This document shows, piece after piece, positions 1 through 6,612 of a stretch of 44,948 bases of DNA. The notes under the pieces were generated by a model, which saw nothing but the letters and a program-made list of their open reading frames with translations, did not search any database and was not told the origin of the DNA. The translations under genes were made by a program, and so were the position numbers. This DNA is from an uncultured Ruminococcus sp. (GTDB lineage: Bacteria; Bacillota; Clostridia; Oscillospirales; CAG-272): the NCBI GenBank assembly GCA_902795355.1, contig CADBKZ010000012.1, positions 1-44,948 of the forward strand. The letters are read 5' to 3'. How positions within the stretch are numbered: position 1 is the stretch's first letter; every line of letters begins with the position of its first letter.

Positions 1-25
1 TTTTTTCTTTTCAAAGGAGGAAGCA

Positions 26-1627
26 ATGGAAGAAAATCATGTGATCGAAACCGGGCAAAGAACCGAATCCACCCCGACGAACGAAGTCAAGCGCGAAAAA
101 GTGCGCGTCATCCCCATTCAGTACGTGGACGACTTTCCGAACCACCCGTTCCAGGTACGCGAGGACGAGGAAATGAAACGGCTTGTGGAGAGCGTCAAGG
201 AATACGGCGTCCTGACGCCTGTGGTAGCCCGAAAAACCGCCGAGAACCGCTTTGAACTCATCTCCGGACATCGCCGCAAGCGTGCTTGTGAACTGGCTGG
301 GATCAAGGTCATCCCCCTGATCCTGCGGGATATGACCCGTGAGGAAGCCATTATCGCCATGGTGGATTCCAACCTGCAACGGGAACACATCCTGCCCAGC
401 GAAAAGGCATTTGCCTACAAGATGAAGTTGGAAGCCATGAAACGGCAGGGACAACGTGTTGACTTAACTTCGACACCATTGGTGTCGAAGTTAAAGAGAA
501 GCAATGAGGAAGTGGGGGATCAATCCGGAGAAAGCCGCGATGTTCTCAAGGGCTCCGAAGAATTATTGTTTGCCATGTCACCGTTGCCTTCAGAAACAAG
601 GTTTGGCATGGCATCCCTCCTTCCGCATCAAGCAATCAGCTATTTCAATAAAGTGGTTTCCATCGACGGCAAACCCACGAACAGCATAGCGGCGCGGAAC
701 GCGATCCTAAGCGAGAAAAACAAGGGATATGCAGCTATCAGTTATGACGATATCAACGGCATGTCACGAAACGATCTTCGTACATATATGGCGGATAAAT
801 CGCTTGTTTATATCTACCATAACATGATTGATAATGCAGGCGAACATAGTGAAAGCAGAGTTTTCGACGTCGTTGAAAGTGCTGTGGATGAGATTCTGAT
901 GCTAATCAGAAAACTGTATAACAGTTTGCAAATTTCGAATTTCTATGTTACTGCCGACCACGGTTTTCTTTATCGCAGGAACGAGGTTCTTGAATCCGGG
1001 AAATACAGCGACATTATGGCGTTGAAAGCGCCGGAAGCATCCAAACGATTTGTTTTAAGCGATGATCCGGATATGCGTATTCAGTATGCTTCGGAATTCA
1101 ATTTGGACGATGTTTCTGGCGGCGACTATAAGGTGATTGTCCCGTACAGCTATGGCATTTTTAAGACAAACGGCGGCGGGATCCAATATGTTCATGGCGG
1201 TGCATCGCTTCAGGAAACGATCGTGCCGATCATTCACATCAGCGAGCTGAGCGCAGCAAAGAACAAGGATGCAGTAACGCCTGTCGGTGTACGGCTCAAA
1301 ACAATTACAAGAAAGATCACCAACAGGAGCTTTACGCTTGAGTTTGAGCAATTTGAAAAAGTCGGAGAGCTGAAGCAGGCAATCACCTGTGAGACATACC
1401 TGGTTGATGAAGACGGCAACAAGGTTTCCGGCGAATACAAGTTTGTGGCAGGATCGGAAAGCGACGATCCGGAATCCAGAAGTATTAAGATCCGTTTTGC
1501 GCTGATGAATATCGAATTTGATCGAAATAAGCGGTATTACTTGATTTTGAAAAATGTAGCAAATCCGGATGAGTATATCGAAAAAGAACAATTCACGATC
1601 GATATTCTTCAGTTCAAGATGTTTTAA
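26..1627 (+). CDS. Chimeric ORF: ParB-like nuclease N-terminus fused to C-terminal part of PglZ (BREX)
   Basis: The 533-codon ORF starts at an ATG 7 nt after AAAGGAGG. Residues ~25-171 are a ParB/Spo0J-type domain: VRVIPIQYVDDFPNHPF, the GHRRKRA box at 81-87, DSNLQRE and LPSEKAFAYKMK, ending in SGESRD where ParB relatives continue into the HTH (RRYIRL). From ~173 the protein instead reads as the C-terminal part of a PglZ (BREX type 1) alkaline-phosphatase-like protein: LPSETRFGMASLLPH, then the metal-site motif VTADHGF and VHGGASLQETIVPI. The PglZ N-terminal domain and first metal motif are missing, so phosphatase or BREX function is unlikely; the ParB HTH and dimer domain are missing too. 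A brxL stub follows, as in BREX type 1 gene order. The fusion is intact in frame, so it may be recent. Each half is recognised with good confidence; whether the joined protein has any role is unknown. Confidence 0.85.
   Translation: MEENHVIETGQRTESTPTNEVKREKVRVIPIQYVDDFPNHPFQVREDEEMKRLVESVKEYGVLTPVVARKTAENRFELISGHRRKRACELAGIKVIPLILRDMTREEAIIAMVDSNLQREHILPSEKAFAYKMKLEAMKRQGQRVDLTSTPLVSKLKRSNEEVGDQSGESRDVLKGSEELLFAMSPLPSETRFGMASLLPHQAISYFNKVVSIDGKPTNSIAARNAILSEKNKGYAAISYDDINGMSRNDLRTYMADKSLVYIYHNMIDNAGEHSESRVFDVVESAVDEILMLIRKLYNSLQISNFYVTADHGFLYRRNEVLESGKYSDIMALKAPEASKRFVLSDDPDMRIQYASEFNLDDVSGGDYKVIVPYSYGIFKTNGGGIQYVHGGASLQETIVPIIHISELSAAKNKDAVTPVGVRLKTITRKITNRSFTLEFEQFEKVGELKQAITCETYLVDEDGNKVSGEYKFVAGSESDDPESRSIKIRFALMNIEFDRNKRYYLILKNVANPDEYIEKEQFTIDILQFKMF
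464..494. repeat. 31-bp perfect palindrome inside the ParB-like reading frame
   Basis: Arms TTAACTTCGACACCA and TGGTGTCGAAGTTAA (15 bp each) surround one central base. It encodes LTSTPLVSKL, just upstream of the ParB/PglZ junction (~540). ParB homologues vary here, so it could be a binding site, an inserted palindrome or part of the element's own recombination history. Confidence 0.85.
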
Positions 1628-1638
1628 CGGAGGCAGTT

Positions 1639-1845
1639 ATGGATAACTTAGACAAGAAAGCATTTGACCTTTTCTCTGGCAGAGTCGTTCCGAAAGGAGC
1701 AACTAAAAAAATAAAGGACAGCGCCAATGTGCCAACATATGTCCTGGAGTACCTGCTTGGCAATTACTGCACATCTGATGACGAACGTGAAGTCGCCGAA
1801 GGTATAGAACAGGTTACCTCACACCTCACGAAATGTGAAGTGTGA
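1639..1845 (+). pseudogene. brxL: Truncated BrxL (BREX Lon-like protein), N-terminal stub
   Basis: This 68-codon ORF lies 11 nt after the PglZ part and has its own ribosome-binding site (CGGAGG). Residues 1-~58 match the start of BREX BrxL: MDNLDKKAFDLFSGRVV, then a basic KGATKKIKDSANVP stretch and YVLEYLLGNYC-SDDEREVAEGI. Full BrxL proteins run to several hundred residues with AAA+ and Lon-protease domains. Here the frame ends after TSHLTKCEV, with no trace of those domains in the following 700 bp. The pglZ-brxL order fits type 1 BREX. The stub cannot carry the ATPase or protease function. Confidence 0.8.
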
Positions 1846-1939
1846 ATAAAATCATAGCGTTTTTCAGTATAATCCCTATATTATTCTTCACGTATGACTT
1901 GATCAGAAAAATGATAAAAAAGGTTCACAGTTCACAGCA

Positions 1940-2036
1940 ACTGAACATACTGAAATAATTTCTGGGAAACACTATCTTATTCTTTCCATGTGCGACTTTC
2001 TAAGAAAAAAGATTCAGAAACATCAGTATGTTCAGT
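1940..2036. repeat. Inverted repeat, 14-bp arms, 69-bp spacer
   Basis: ACTGAACATACTGA (1940-1953) faces TCAGTATGTTCAGT (2023-2036), a perfect match. It sits where BREX homology has ended, so it may be a recombinase site or element end; this is inference only. Confidence 0.7.
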
Positions 2037-2221
2037 AAACCGGCCACGGCTTCAGTACGGAGACGGAGGATTAAGGAGCGTTTTTCTATAAAATCGCACG
2101 TGAAGAGATATATAGAAAAGAATATAGAAATTGTTCCGTATGGTCATTTCCTCCGTAATGGCACCACGTGTGAAAAGAAAAAGTGCCAATTTGGCACGGT
2201 CTCTAATCAGAATGCGGTGAA

Positions 2222-2395
2222 CACGCGTCTTTGATCGTCTTTCCCGACGTCTTTGTTCGCGTCTTTCGCTGTCTTTCTTGGAGTCTTTCGGGCGTCTTTC
2301 GCAGATCTTTTTTTCGATCTTTTCGGATCTTTCGCGGGAAAGCATGCGTCTTTCGGTAGATTTTTCGCGAGTTTTTCGATGCGTCTTTCGCCGAA
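2222..2395. repeat. Degenerate CGTCTTT short-repeat tract
   Basis: Around nine GTCTTT units, mostly CGTCTTT followed by C or G, occur at irregular 10-20 bp spacing with interleaved GATCTTT and GATTTTTCGC variants. The strand is strongly pyrimidine-biased. Spacing and units are too irregular for CRISPR. It might be an iteron-like protein-binding array or expanded low-complexity sequence. Confidence 0.6.
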
Positions 2396-2398
2396 TAT

Positions 2399-2422
2399 AC
2401 AGCCACGGTTTTCCGTGGCTGT
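2399..2422. terminator. Stem-loop, 10-bp stem with TTTT loop
   Basis: ACAGCCACGG pairs with CCGTGGCTGT around a TTTT loop. No U-tract follows on either strand, so it may be a structural element rather than a simple intrinsic terminator. Confidence 0.5.
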
Positions 2423-2468
2423 TATGCGTTATGGAATGGAATTCGAAAGATTTTTGTAAAAAAGCAAC

Positions 2469-2542
2469 TATCATTTTGGTGACACAAAAGCAGATGAATT
2501 ATTTCAAAACCGCTTGACAAACTATCACTATGGTGATATAAT
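2469..2542 (+). promoter_or_regulatory. Promoter of the toxin-antitoxin pair with two operator-like palindromes
   Basis: TTGACA (2514-2519) and TATAAT (2537-2542) are both consensus with a 17-bp spacer. A palindrome, TATCACTATGGTGATA (2523-2538), fills the spacer and touches the -10. A weaker second copy, TATCATTTTGGTGACA, lies at 2469-2484, with centres 54 bp apart (about five helical turns). This is what one expects for autorepression by the Xre protein encoded second in the operon. Confidence 0.85.
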
Positions 2543-2572
2543 AGCAGTGATCTCGGATGGAGGGAATGAAAC

Positions 2573-3265
2573 ATGGACAAAAAGATTACGATATATCACG
2601 GTTCAAAGCAAATCGTGGAAGTGCCGGTTTTCGGAGAGGGAAAGAAGAATAACGATTTCGGCTTGGGCTTTTATTGCACCGAAAGCAATGACCTTGCGAA
2701 AGAGTGGGCGGTTTCGTCGCTGCGCGATGGGTTTTCCAACAGATACACACTTGATACGGAATATCTGAACGTCTTAAACCTCAATAGCCCGGACTATACA
2801 ATACTCAACTGGATCGCCGTTCTTGTGGAACACCGCATTTTCTCAATCAAGACGCCCGTTGCAAGAAGAGCAAAGCAATACCTGATCGATCACTTCAGCG
2901 TTAACGTGAACGCATTTGATCTGATCGTCGGTTACAGAGCAGACGATTCCTACTTCGATTATGCAGAGGCATTTGTCAACAACGGAATTACGGTAGAACA
3001 ACTGGCACAGGCAATGCGCCTCGGAAAGCTCGGAGAGCAGATCGTTATCAAATCGCAATTTGCATTCTCAAAGATCAAGTACGAAGGTTTTGAAAGCGCT
3101 GATAAAAACACATATTATGCTCTTCGCAAAGCCAGAGATGACGACGCCAACAAAACATATCTCGAAATACTGGAAAAAGAGGCAGACGGACTGTATATTC
3201 AAGATATCATGAGGGGAGGTATCAAGAACGATGACCCACGCATACCAAGAAATCTATCTAAGTAA
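2573..3265 (+). CDS. DUF3990 protein, putative ADP-ribosyltransferase-like toxin
   Basis: The 230-aa protein begins 8 nt after GGAGGG. The opening KITIYHGSKQIVEVP and the following NDFGLGFYCTES (about 26-37) are the hallmark of DUF3990, a family related in fold to ADP-ribosyltransferases (YHGS...GFY pattern). A later FDLIVGYRADDSYF block is also typical of the family. The gene is first in an operon with an Xre protein that overlaps it by 35 bp, and has its own strong promoter with palindromic operators. Toxin-first with DNA-binding antitoxin second is one known arrangement. Toxicity and target are not shown by the sequence. The C-terminal KNDDPRIPRNLSK lies in the overlap. Confidence 0.8.
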   Translation: MDKKITIYHGSKQIVEVPVFGEGKKNNDFGLGFYCTESNDLAKEWAVSSLRDGFSNRYTLDTEYLNVLNLNSPDYTILNWIAVLVEHRIFSIKTPVARRAKQYLIDHFSVNVNAFDLIVGYRADDSYFDYAEAFVNNGITVEQLAQAMRLGKLGEQIVIKSQFAFSKIKYEGFESADKNTYYALRKARDDDANKTYLEILEKEADGLYIQDIMRGGIKNDDPRIPRNLSK

Positions 3266-3869
3266 CGCGCAATCGGTGCTGGGCGATGCGTTTGACTATG
3301 CGGTAAATATGTGCGGCATCCCCGGCGAAGATTTTGTAAAACTCTTTTGTGGCAGTTCGGTAAGCCGCAGGATGGAAAACGGTGAGCCGTCCCTGCTTTC
3401 CGGGAAAAGCGGAATTGAGATTGCCATAGAAGTTGTTGTCGAAACCACCGGAAAACATCTTGAGACAGAACCGCAGGAGCGCATGGAACGATCCATAGAA
3501 TACTGGATCGGCTGGGCTGTCGCGTATTATCAATGGTATTCGTCAAGGCGATACGGCGACATTTTCAAGGCGCTATCCTATAACGATTTGCAAAAGATGT
3601 ACTACACGCTTCACGAAGCGGATATCACCAAATTCGTGGATATCACGGATGAAAGAATCAGAGAGTATTTCAAGGATACCAATTTGAAACGAATCCGCAC
3701 AACTTATGGCTGTACGCAGGCGGAACTTGCCAAGCTTTCCGGTGTGACACTGCGCTCCATTCAGATGTACGAACAGCGACGCAAGGATATCAATAAGGCA
3801 AGCGCAGAAACGCTGTACAGCATCGCAAAAGTGCTGGGATGTTCGATCGAGGATTTGATCGAAAGATAA
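3231..3869 (+). CDS. Xre-family HTH protein, putative antitoxin and autorepressor
   Basis: This 212-aa protein has an uncharacterised N-terminal ~140 residues (DAFDYAVNMCGIPGEDFVKLF..., ending IEYWIGWAVAYYQWYSSRRY) and a C-terminal Xre HTH at ~148-212: LKRIRTTYGCTQAELAKLSG, VTLRSIQMYEQRRKDINKA, LYSIAKVLGCSIEDLIER. The start lies inside the upstream gene and follows GAGGGGAGG in that gene's 3' end, implying coupled translation. Linkage to a DUF3990 gene and the palindromes in the shared promoter make it the likely antitoxin and repressor. The N-terminal part would be the toxin-neutralising half, by inference. Confidence 0.82.
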   Translation: MTHAYQEIYLSNAQSVLGDAFDYAVNMCGIPGEDFVKLFCGSSVSRRMENGEPSLLSGKSGIEIAIEVVVETTGKHLETEPQERMERSIEYWIGWAVAYYQWYSSRRYGDIFKALSYNDLQKMYYTLHEADITKFVDITDERIREYFKDTNLKRIRTTYGCTQAELAKLSGVTLRSIQMYEQRRKDINKASAETLYSIAKVLGCSIEDLIER

Positions 3870-3917
3870 AAAGCTTAAAGAATAAAAGGCAAAAAAAGAT
3901 AACAAGGAAAAAATGTA

Positions 3918-4838
3918 ATGAACAGCACCGAACGAAAAACTTTTTGGGATGCTCTGCGTCGCATCAGGGATAATGCCCCGGAGCATATTCAGGATTTGCT
4001 TGCCACAATAAAAACACCGGAGTACCTATGTAGATTCCGTTCTGTAAACGAAAAAAACTTAGTACAATTGCAAGAAAATAAATTATATTATTCCTCTGCT
4101 GATTACTATGATGATCCATTTGATACGTTTATTCATGTTGATTTTGCACGTATCAAAGAATTGCATGCGATTCTCAGCAATCAACTAAATACGGACAACC
4201 CGGTCTTTGTTAACTGGCTTAAGTCGTTAGAACCGATTACCGGAATCAGTAGCGAGCAATTACTCAATAATCTGAAAGAACATCCGTTGGATGTATCAAG
4301 TTTTCCCGACCGGATAAAGCAGGTCAGAACGGTCATACAAAAGAACCTGTTTTCTATATGTTTTTGCGAAGATGAATTGAACGAAACTCTGTGGCTGAAA
4401 TATGCAAACAATTACAAAGGTTTTGCTTTGGTCTATAATGTGAAAGATCAAAACACATTTCTGCGCGGGAAAGAAGAAACTTGCAGGGACTGTCGTTCAT
4501 TAATCGAACGGCCATTCATATATCCTATGTTTTATTCCGAGGATGCCTACGATGCAACACAATTCGCGTTGGCATGTCTACTGTGGGGAACACAAATTCC
4601 ACCGCAGATTTTAAATTTCAGTTATAAAGCAGTTATGTGGGAAGCAGAACGGGTTTCTCTTATCAAGAAAAAGTGTCACGAATATGATTCCGAATGGCGC
4701 ATGATTCGTCCGACTATGATGCCGGAGAGGACATGTATAAAGATGAAGCCATACAAAGTCATATTGGGACTCAGAATGCCAGAATACTCTCCGACTTTTT
4801 TGATAATATGTACCGATAATTCCCGATACCTTTCATAA
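3918..4838 (+). CDS. DUF2971 protein with displaced 3' end
   Basis: The predicted protein has 306 residues. The family signature is clear: LCRFRSVNEKNLVQLQENKLYYSSADYYDDPFD near the N-terminus and SICFCEDELNETLWLKYANNYKGFALVY in the middle, with YDSEWRMIRP near the end. DUF2971 proteins often sit in phage, defence and mobile regions; their function is unknown. The last ~17 residues (from YSPTFLIICTDNS) are simply the antisense of a truncated integrase on the other strand, so the natural C-terminus was lost in a recombination near 4775-4790. It starts 48 bp after the Xre gene behind AAGGAAAA and may share its transcript. Confidence 0.75.
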   Translation: MNSTERKTFWDALRRIRDNAPEHIQDLLATIKTPEYLCRFRSVNEKNLVQLQENKLYYSSADYYDDPFDTFIHVDFARIKELHAILSNQLNTDNPVFVNWLKSLEPITGISSEQLLNNLKEHPLDVSSFPDRIKQVRTVIQKNLFSICFCEDELNETLWLKYANNYKGFALVYNVKDQNTFLRGKEETCRDCRSLIERPFIYPMFYSEDAYDATQFALACLLWGTQIPPQILNFSYKAVMWEAERVSLIKKKCHEYDSEWRMIRPTMMPERTCIKMKPYKVILGLRMPEYSPTFLIICTDNSRYLS

Positions 4839-4906
4839 GTCCTGATTTTCGTTGTCGACTTAACATAATGTTCAAGCCACTCATTCAGCCAATCTTTATA
4901 TTTCAT
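4676..4906 (-). pseudogene. Tyrosine integrase, N-terminal fragment
   Basis: Read on the minus strand from the ATG at 4906 (AGGAG 8 nt upstream), the first ~41 residues are the SAM-like arm/core-binding start of a tyrosine recombinase: MKYKDWLNEWLEHYVKSTTK followed by RTYERYRELSVHIIKKVGEY. After about 4784 the frame runs antisense through the DUF2971 gene and is no longer integrase-like. The catalytic R-H-R-Y domain is absent. It marks the end of a decayed integrative element. Confidence 0.8.
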
Positions 4907-4978
4907 TTTTAATTCTCCTGTATTAATTTTGATCTGTAAATATTTTATCATTTGTTTGTGTCAACCAAATTAAAAGCA

Positions 4979-5017
4979 AAAAATCGGAATCGCTTTTTAA
5001 CGCGCTTTCCGATTTTT
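4979..5017. terminator. Bidirectional terminator-like stem-loop
   Basis: AAAAATCGGAA (4979-4989) pairs perfectly with TTCCGATTTTT (5007-5017) around a 17-nt loop. A-rich and T-rich flanks suit termination on either strand. It lies upstream of the integrase fragment. Confidence 0.6.
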
Positions 5018-5064
5018 CTCAATTATTTTATTCAATTTTTTAATATTCTTATCACTTTATTATT

Positions 5065-5121
5065 TTCAAGAACGCCAACATTTTCGAATGTATCTGACAA
5101 CGCTACTTTGGCGTTCTTGAA
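5065..5121. repeat. Inverted repeat, 14-bp arms
   Basis: TTCAAGAACGCCAA (5065-5078) and TTGGCGTTCTTGAA (5108-5121) form perfect arms with a 29-bp spacer. It sits between the integrase fragment and the core gene at 5307, where an attachment or recombinase-arm site would be expected. Role unproven. Confidence 0.65.
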
Positions 5122-5171
5122 GCGACAAAAAAGGACTTGATTTCTCAAGCCCAATTTTGCGACGTACCGTG

Positions 5172-5228
5172 GGTGTATTTCGTAAAATAATTGGATTTTC
5201 CTAATTCCCTACGAAATACACCTTTTTT
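5172..5228 (+). terminator. Long-loop stem followed by T6
   Basis: GGTGTATTTCGTA (5172-5184) pairs perfectly with TACGAAATACACC (5210-5222), directly followed by TTTTTT. The 25-nt loop is long for an intrinsic terminator, so this could instead be an element-end palindrome. Confidence 0.5.
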
Positions 5229-5306
5229 GGGGCTTTTGTTGTAAATTTTCATAGCGTATGTGCAAAAACGGGCAAAAATAAGCAATCCGCTTTCAAGGTT
5301 TGTTTC

Positions 5307-6437
5307 TTATTGCCCCAAGCCCTTGTAAATCAGGTTGCGGACTTTTTGGTGTCCGACGGCATACAGGAAGGTGCCGCCGGACATCTGGGTTCCGAAGAAG
5401 AACGCGAGGCGGTTTTGGGGATCGACCATGGCATAGGTGGCTTGCGCGCCGTCCCAGCCGAACTCGCCCGCAGGCGAGAGGGAATCCGAAACGGCGGGGT
5501 TGGTGTGAACGCGCCCGCAGAGGCCCCAGCCGTAGCCGTGGAAACGGTAGGTCACAAAATGGTTCAGCGCGCGGGGGCAGAGGCGGTTGACCTGCATCAA
5601 GGGGACGCATTTTTCATCGAAAATGCGGTAGCCGTCCGGCGTTTTTCCGCCGCAGGCGGCCGCCGAGATGATTTTAACGTATTCGCCGACGGGCGCGAAC
5701 AGTCCCGCTCCGCCGCTGTCGTAGTTGGGGTTGAAGTCGTATTTGTTCTCGCAGGGAATGGCGGTGTGGTCCAGTGTTCCGGAGTTGTATTGGAACGCGC
5801 CGGCAAAGAGCTTTTTCTGTTCCTCTGTGGGGTGGAAGCCCATGTTTACAATGCCGAGCGGATCAAAGAAATAGGTTTTCACATAGTCTGCGAAACGCAT
5901 GCCGGAAATCACTTCCACCACCGCGGCAAGAACGTCGTGGCAGAGGCTGTAACGGTAGTCGGTCCCTGGTTCGAAACCGAGCGGTTCTTTGGCAAACTCG
6001 CTCACAAACCGCACGGTTCCGTACTGTTTTTCGCGCGCTTCGTCGTAGAGCGGAGACAGGAAATTGTAGCTCAAACCGCCGGTCATGGTAAACAGGTGCT
6101 CAACGGTCATCGTGTTCTGCGCGGGGCGAACGGAGCCGTCCGGCTGCTGAACGGTCAGGTTCGCAAAGGAAGGAATGTATTTGGAAACGGGGTCGTTCAG
6201 GCCGAGTTTCCCCTCGCCCACCAGCCGCATGGCGGCAAAGCAGGTGATCACTTTGGAAGAGGAATAGAGCCACATCAGCTCGTTTCCCGTAACGGGCTTG
6301 GTGTGCCCGATGTCGGTGTAACCCGAGGCGTGGCGGTAGATCGATTTTCCGTCCTGCATTACGGCGACGTCGCAGAACGGAATCCCATGCAGGGAAGTCA
6401 GTTCGTCCAGATAACGGTCAAGCTCGGAAAAATTCAT
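5307..6437 (-). CDS. Beta-lactamase-family serine hydrolase (class C/DD-peptidase fold)
   Basis: The 376-aa protein is read from the ATG at 6437, which has GGGGGA upstream; an upstream in-frame ATG would overlap the promoter. The family PF00144 pattern is visible: SSSK at 59-62 (the SxxK nucleophile), TVEHLFTMTGGLSY, and GFEPGTDYRYSLCHDVLAAVVE where the YSN motif is expected. Here it is YSL (163-165), an unusual replacement for the catalytic Tyr-x-Asn. A GEFGWDGAQATY segment sits at the third-motif position. No signal peptide is visible, so it is probably a cytoplasmic esterase- or peptidase-like enzyme. Substrate unknown. Confidence 0.88.
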   Translation of the reverse strand: MNFSELDRYLDELTSLHGIPFCDVAVMQDGKSIYRHASGYTDIGHTKPVTGNELMWLYSSSKVITCFAAMRLVGEGKLGLNDPVSKYIPSFANLTVQQPDGSVRPAQNTMTVEHLFTMTGGLSYNFLSPLYDEAREKQYGTVRFVSEFAKEPLGFEPGTDYRYSLCHDVLAAVVEVISGMRFADYVKTYFFDPLGIVNMGFHPTEEQKKLFAGAFQYNSGTLDHTAIPCENKYDFNPNYDSGGAGLFAPVGEYVKIISAAACGGKTPDGYRIFDEKCVPLMQVNRLCPRALNHFVTYRFHGYGWGLCGRVHTNPAVSDSLSPAGEFGWDGAQATYAMVDPQNRLAFFFGTQMSGGTFLYAVGHQKVRNLIYKGLGQ

Positions 6438-6467
6438 AAAAAAGTCCCCCATAACAAGATTGATTTT

Positions 6468-6496
6468 ATTATATAACGCAAATTCGGGAAAGTCAA
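6468..6496 (-). promoter_or_regulatory. Sigma-A promoter of the serine hydrolase
   Basis: On the minus strand, TTGACT (6496-6491), a 17-bp spacer and TATAAT (6473-6468), 31 bp before the chosen start at 6437. Confidence 0.85.
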
Positions 6497-6541
6497 GATG
6501 TTTCCCGAAAAAAGTTTTTGCGAAAAAATTCACAAAACCAC

Positions 6542-6570
6542 TTGATAAATCGCGAATTTTATGATATATT
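6542..6570 (+). promoter_or_regulatory. Sigma-A-like promoter of pgk-tpiA
   Basis: TTGATA (6542-6547), a 17-bp spacer and TATATT (6565-6570), 43 bp before the pgk start codon. It is divergent from the serine-hydrolase promoter. Confidence 0.7.
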
Positions 6571-6612
6571 TATTGTTGGTAAAATTTTATTCACCCGAAA
6601 GGAAGAAAAACC

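Larger units (their letters stand above)
1846..2512. other. Gene-free, A+T-rich scar region downstream of the brxL stub
   Basis: I see no convincing gene in this stretch. It holds a 14-bp inverted repeat (1940-2036), a small palindrome GTGCCAATTTGGCAC (2183-2197), a CGTCTTT-rich tract (2222-2395) and a 10-bp stem-loop (2399-2422). A Lys/Arg-rich minus-strand frame across the tract is a by-product of the repeats. Confidence 0.6.

Noticed and set aside
1..1845. A functional BREX defence system at the left edge
   Set aside because: Only the C-terminal part of PglZ and the first ~58 codons of BrxL remain; brxA, brxB, brxC and pglX are not present and the metal site of PglZ is incomplete.
2222..2395. 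CRISPR array
   Set aside because: Units are 6-8 bp and irregularly spaced, with no constant repeat or unique spacer of similar length; no cas gene is near.
2203..2406. Small Lys/Arg-rich minus-strand protein
   Set aside because: It is the translation of the CGTCTTT repeats, with no ribosome-binding site or promoter.
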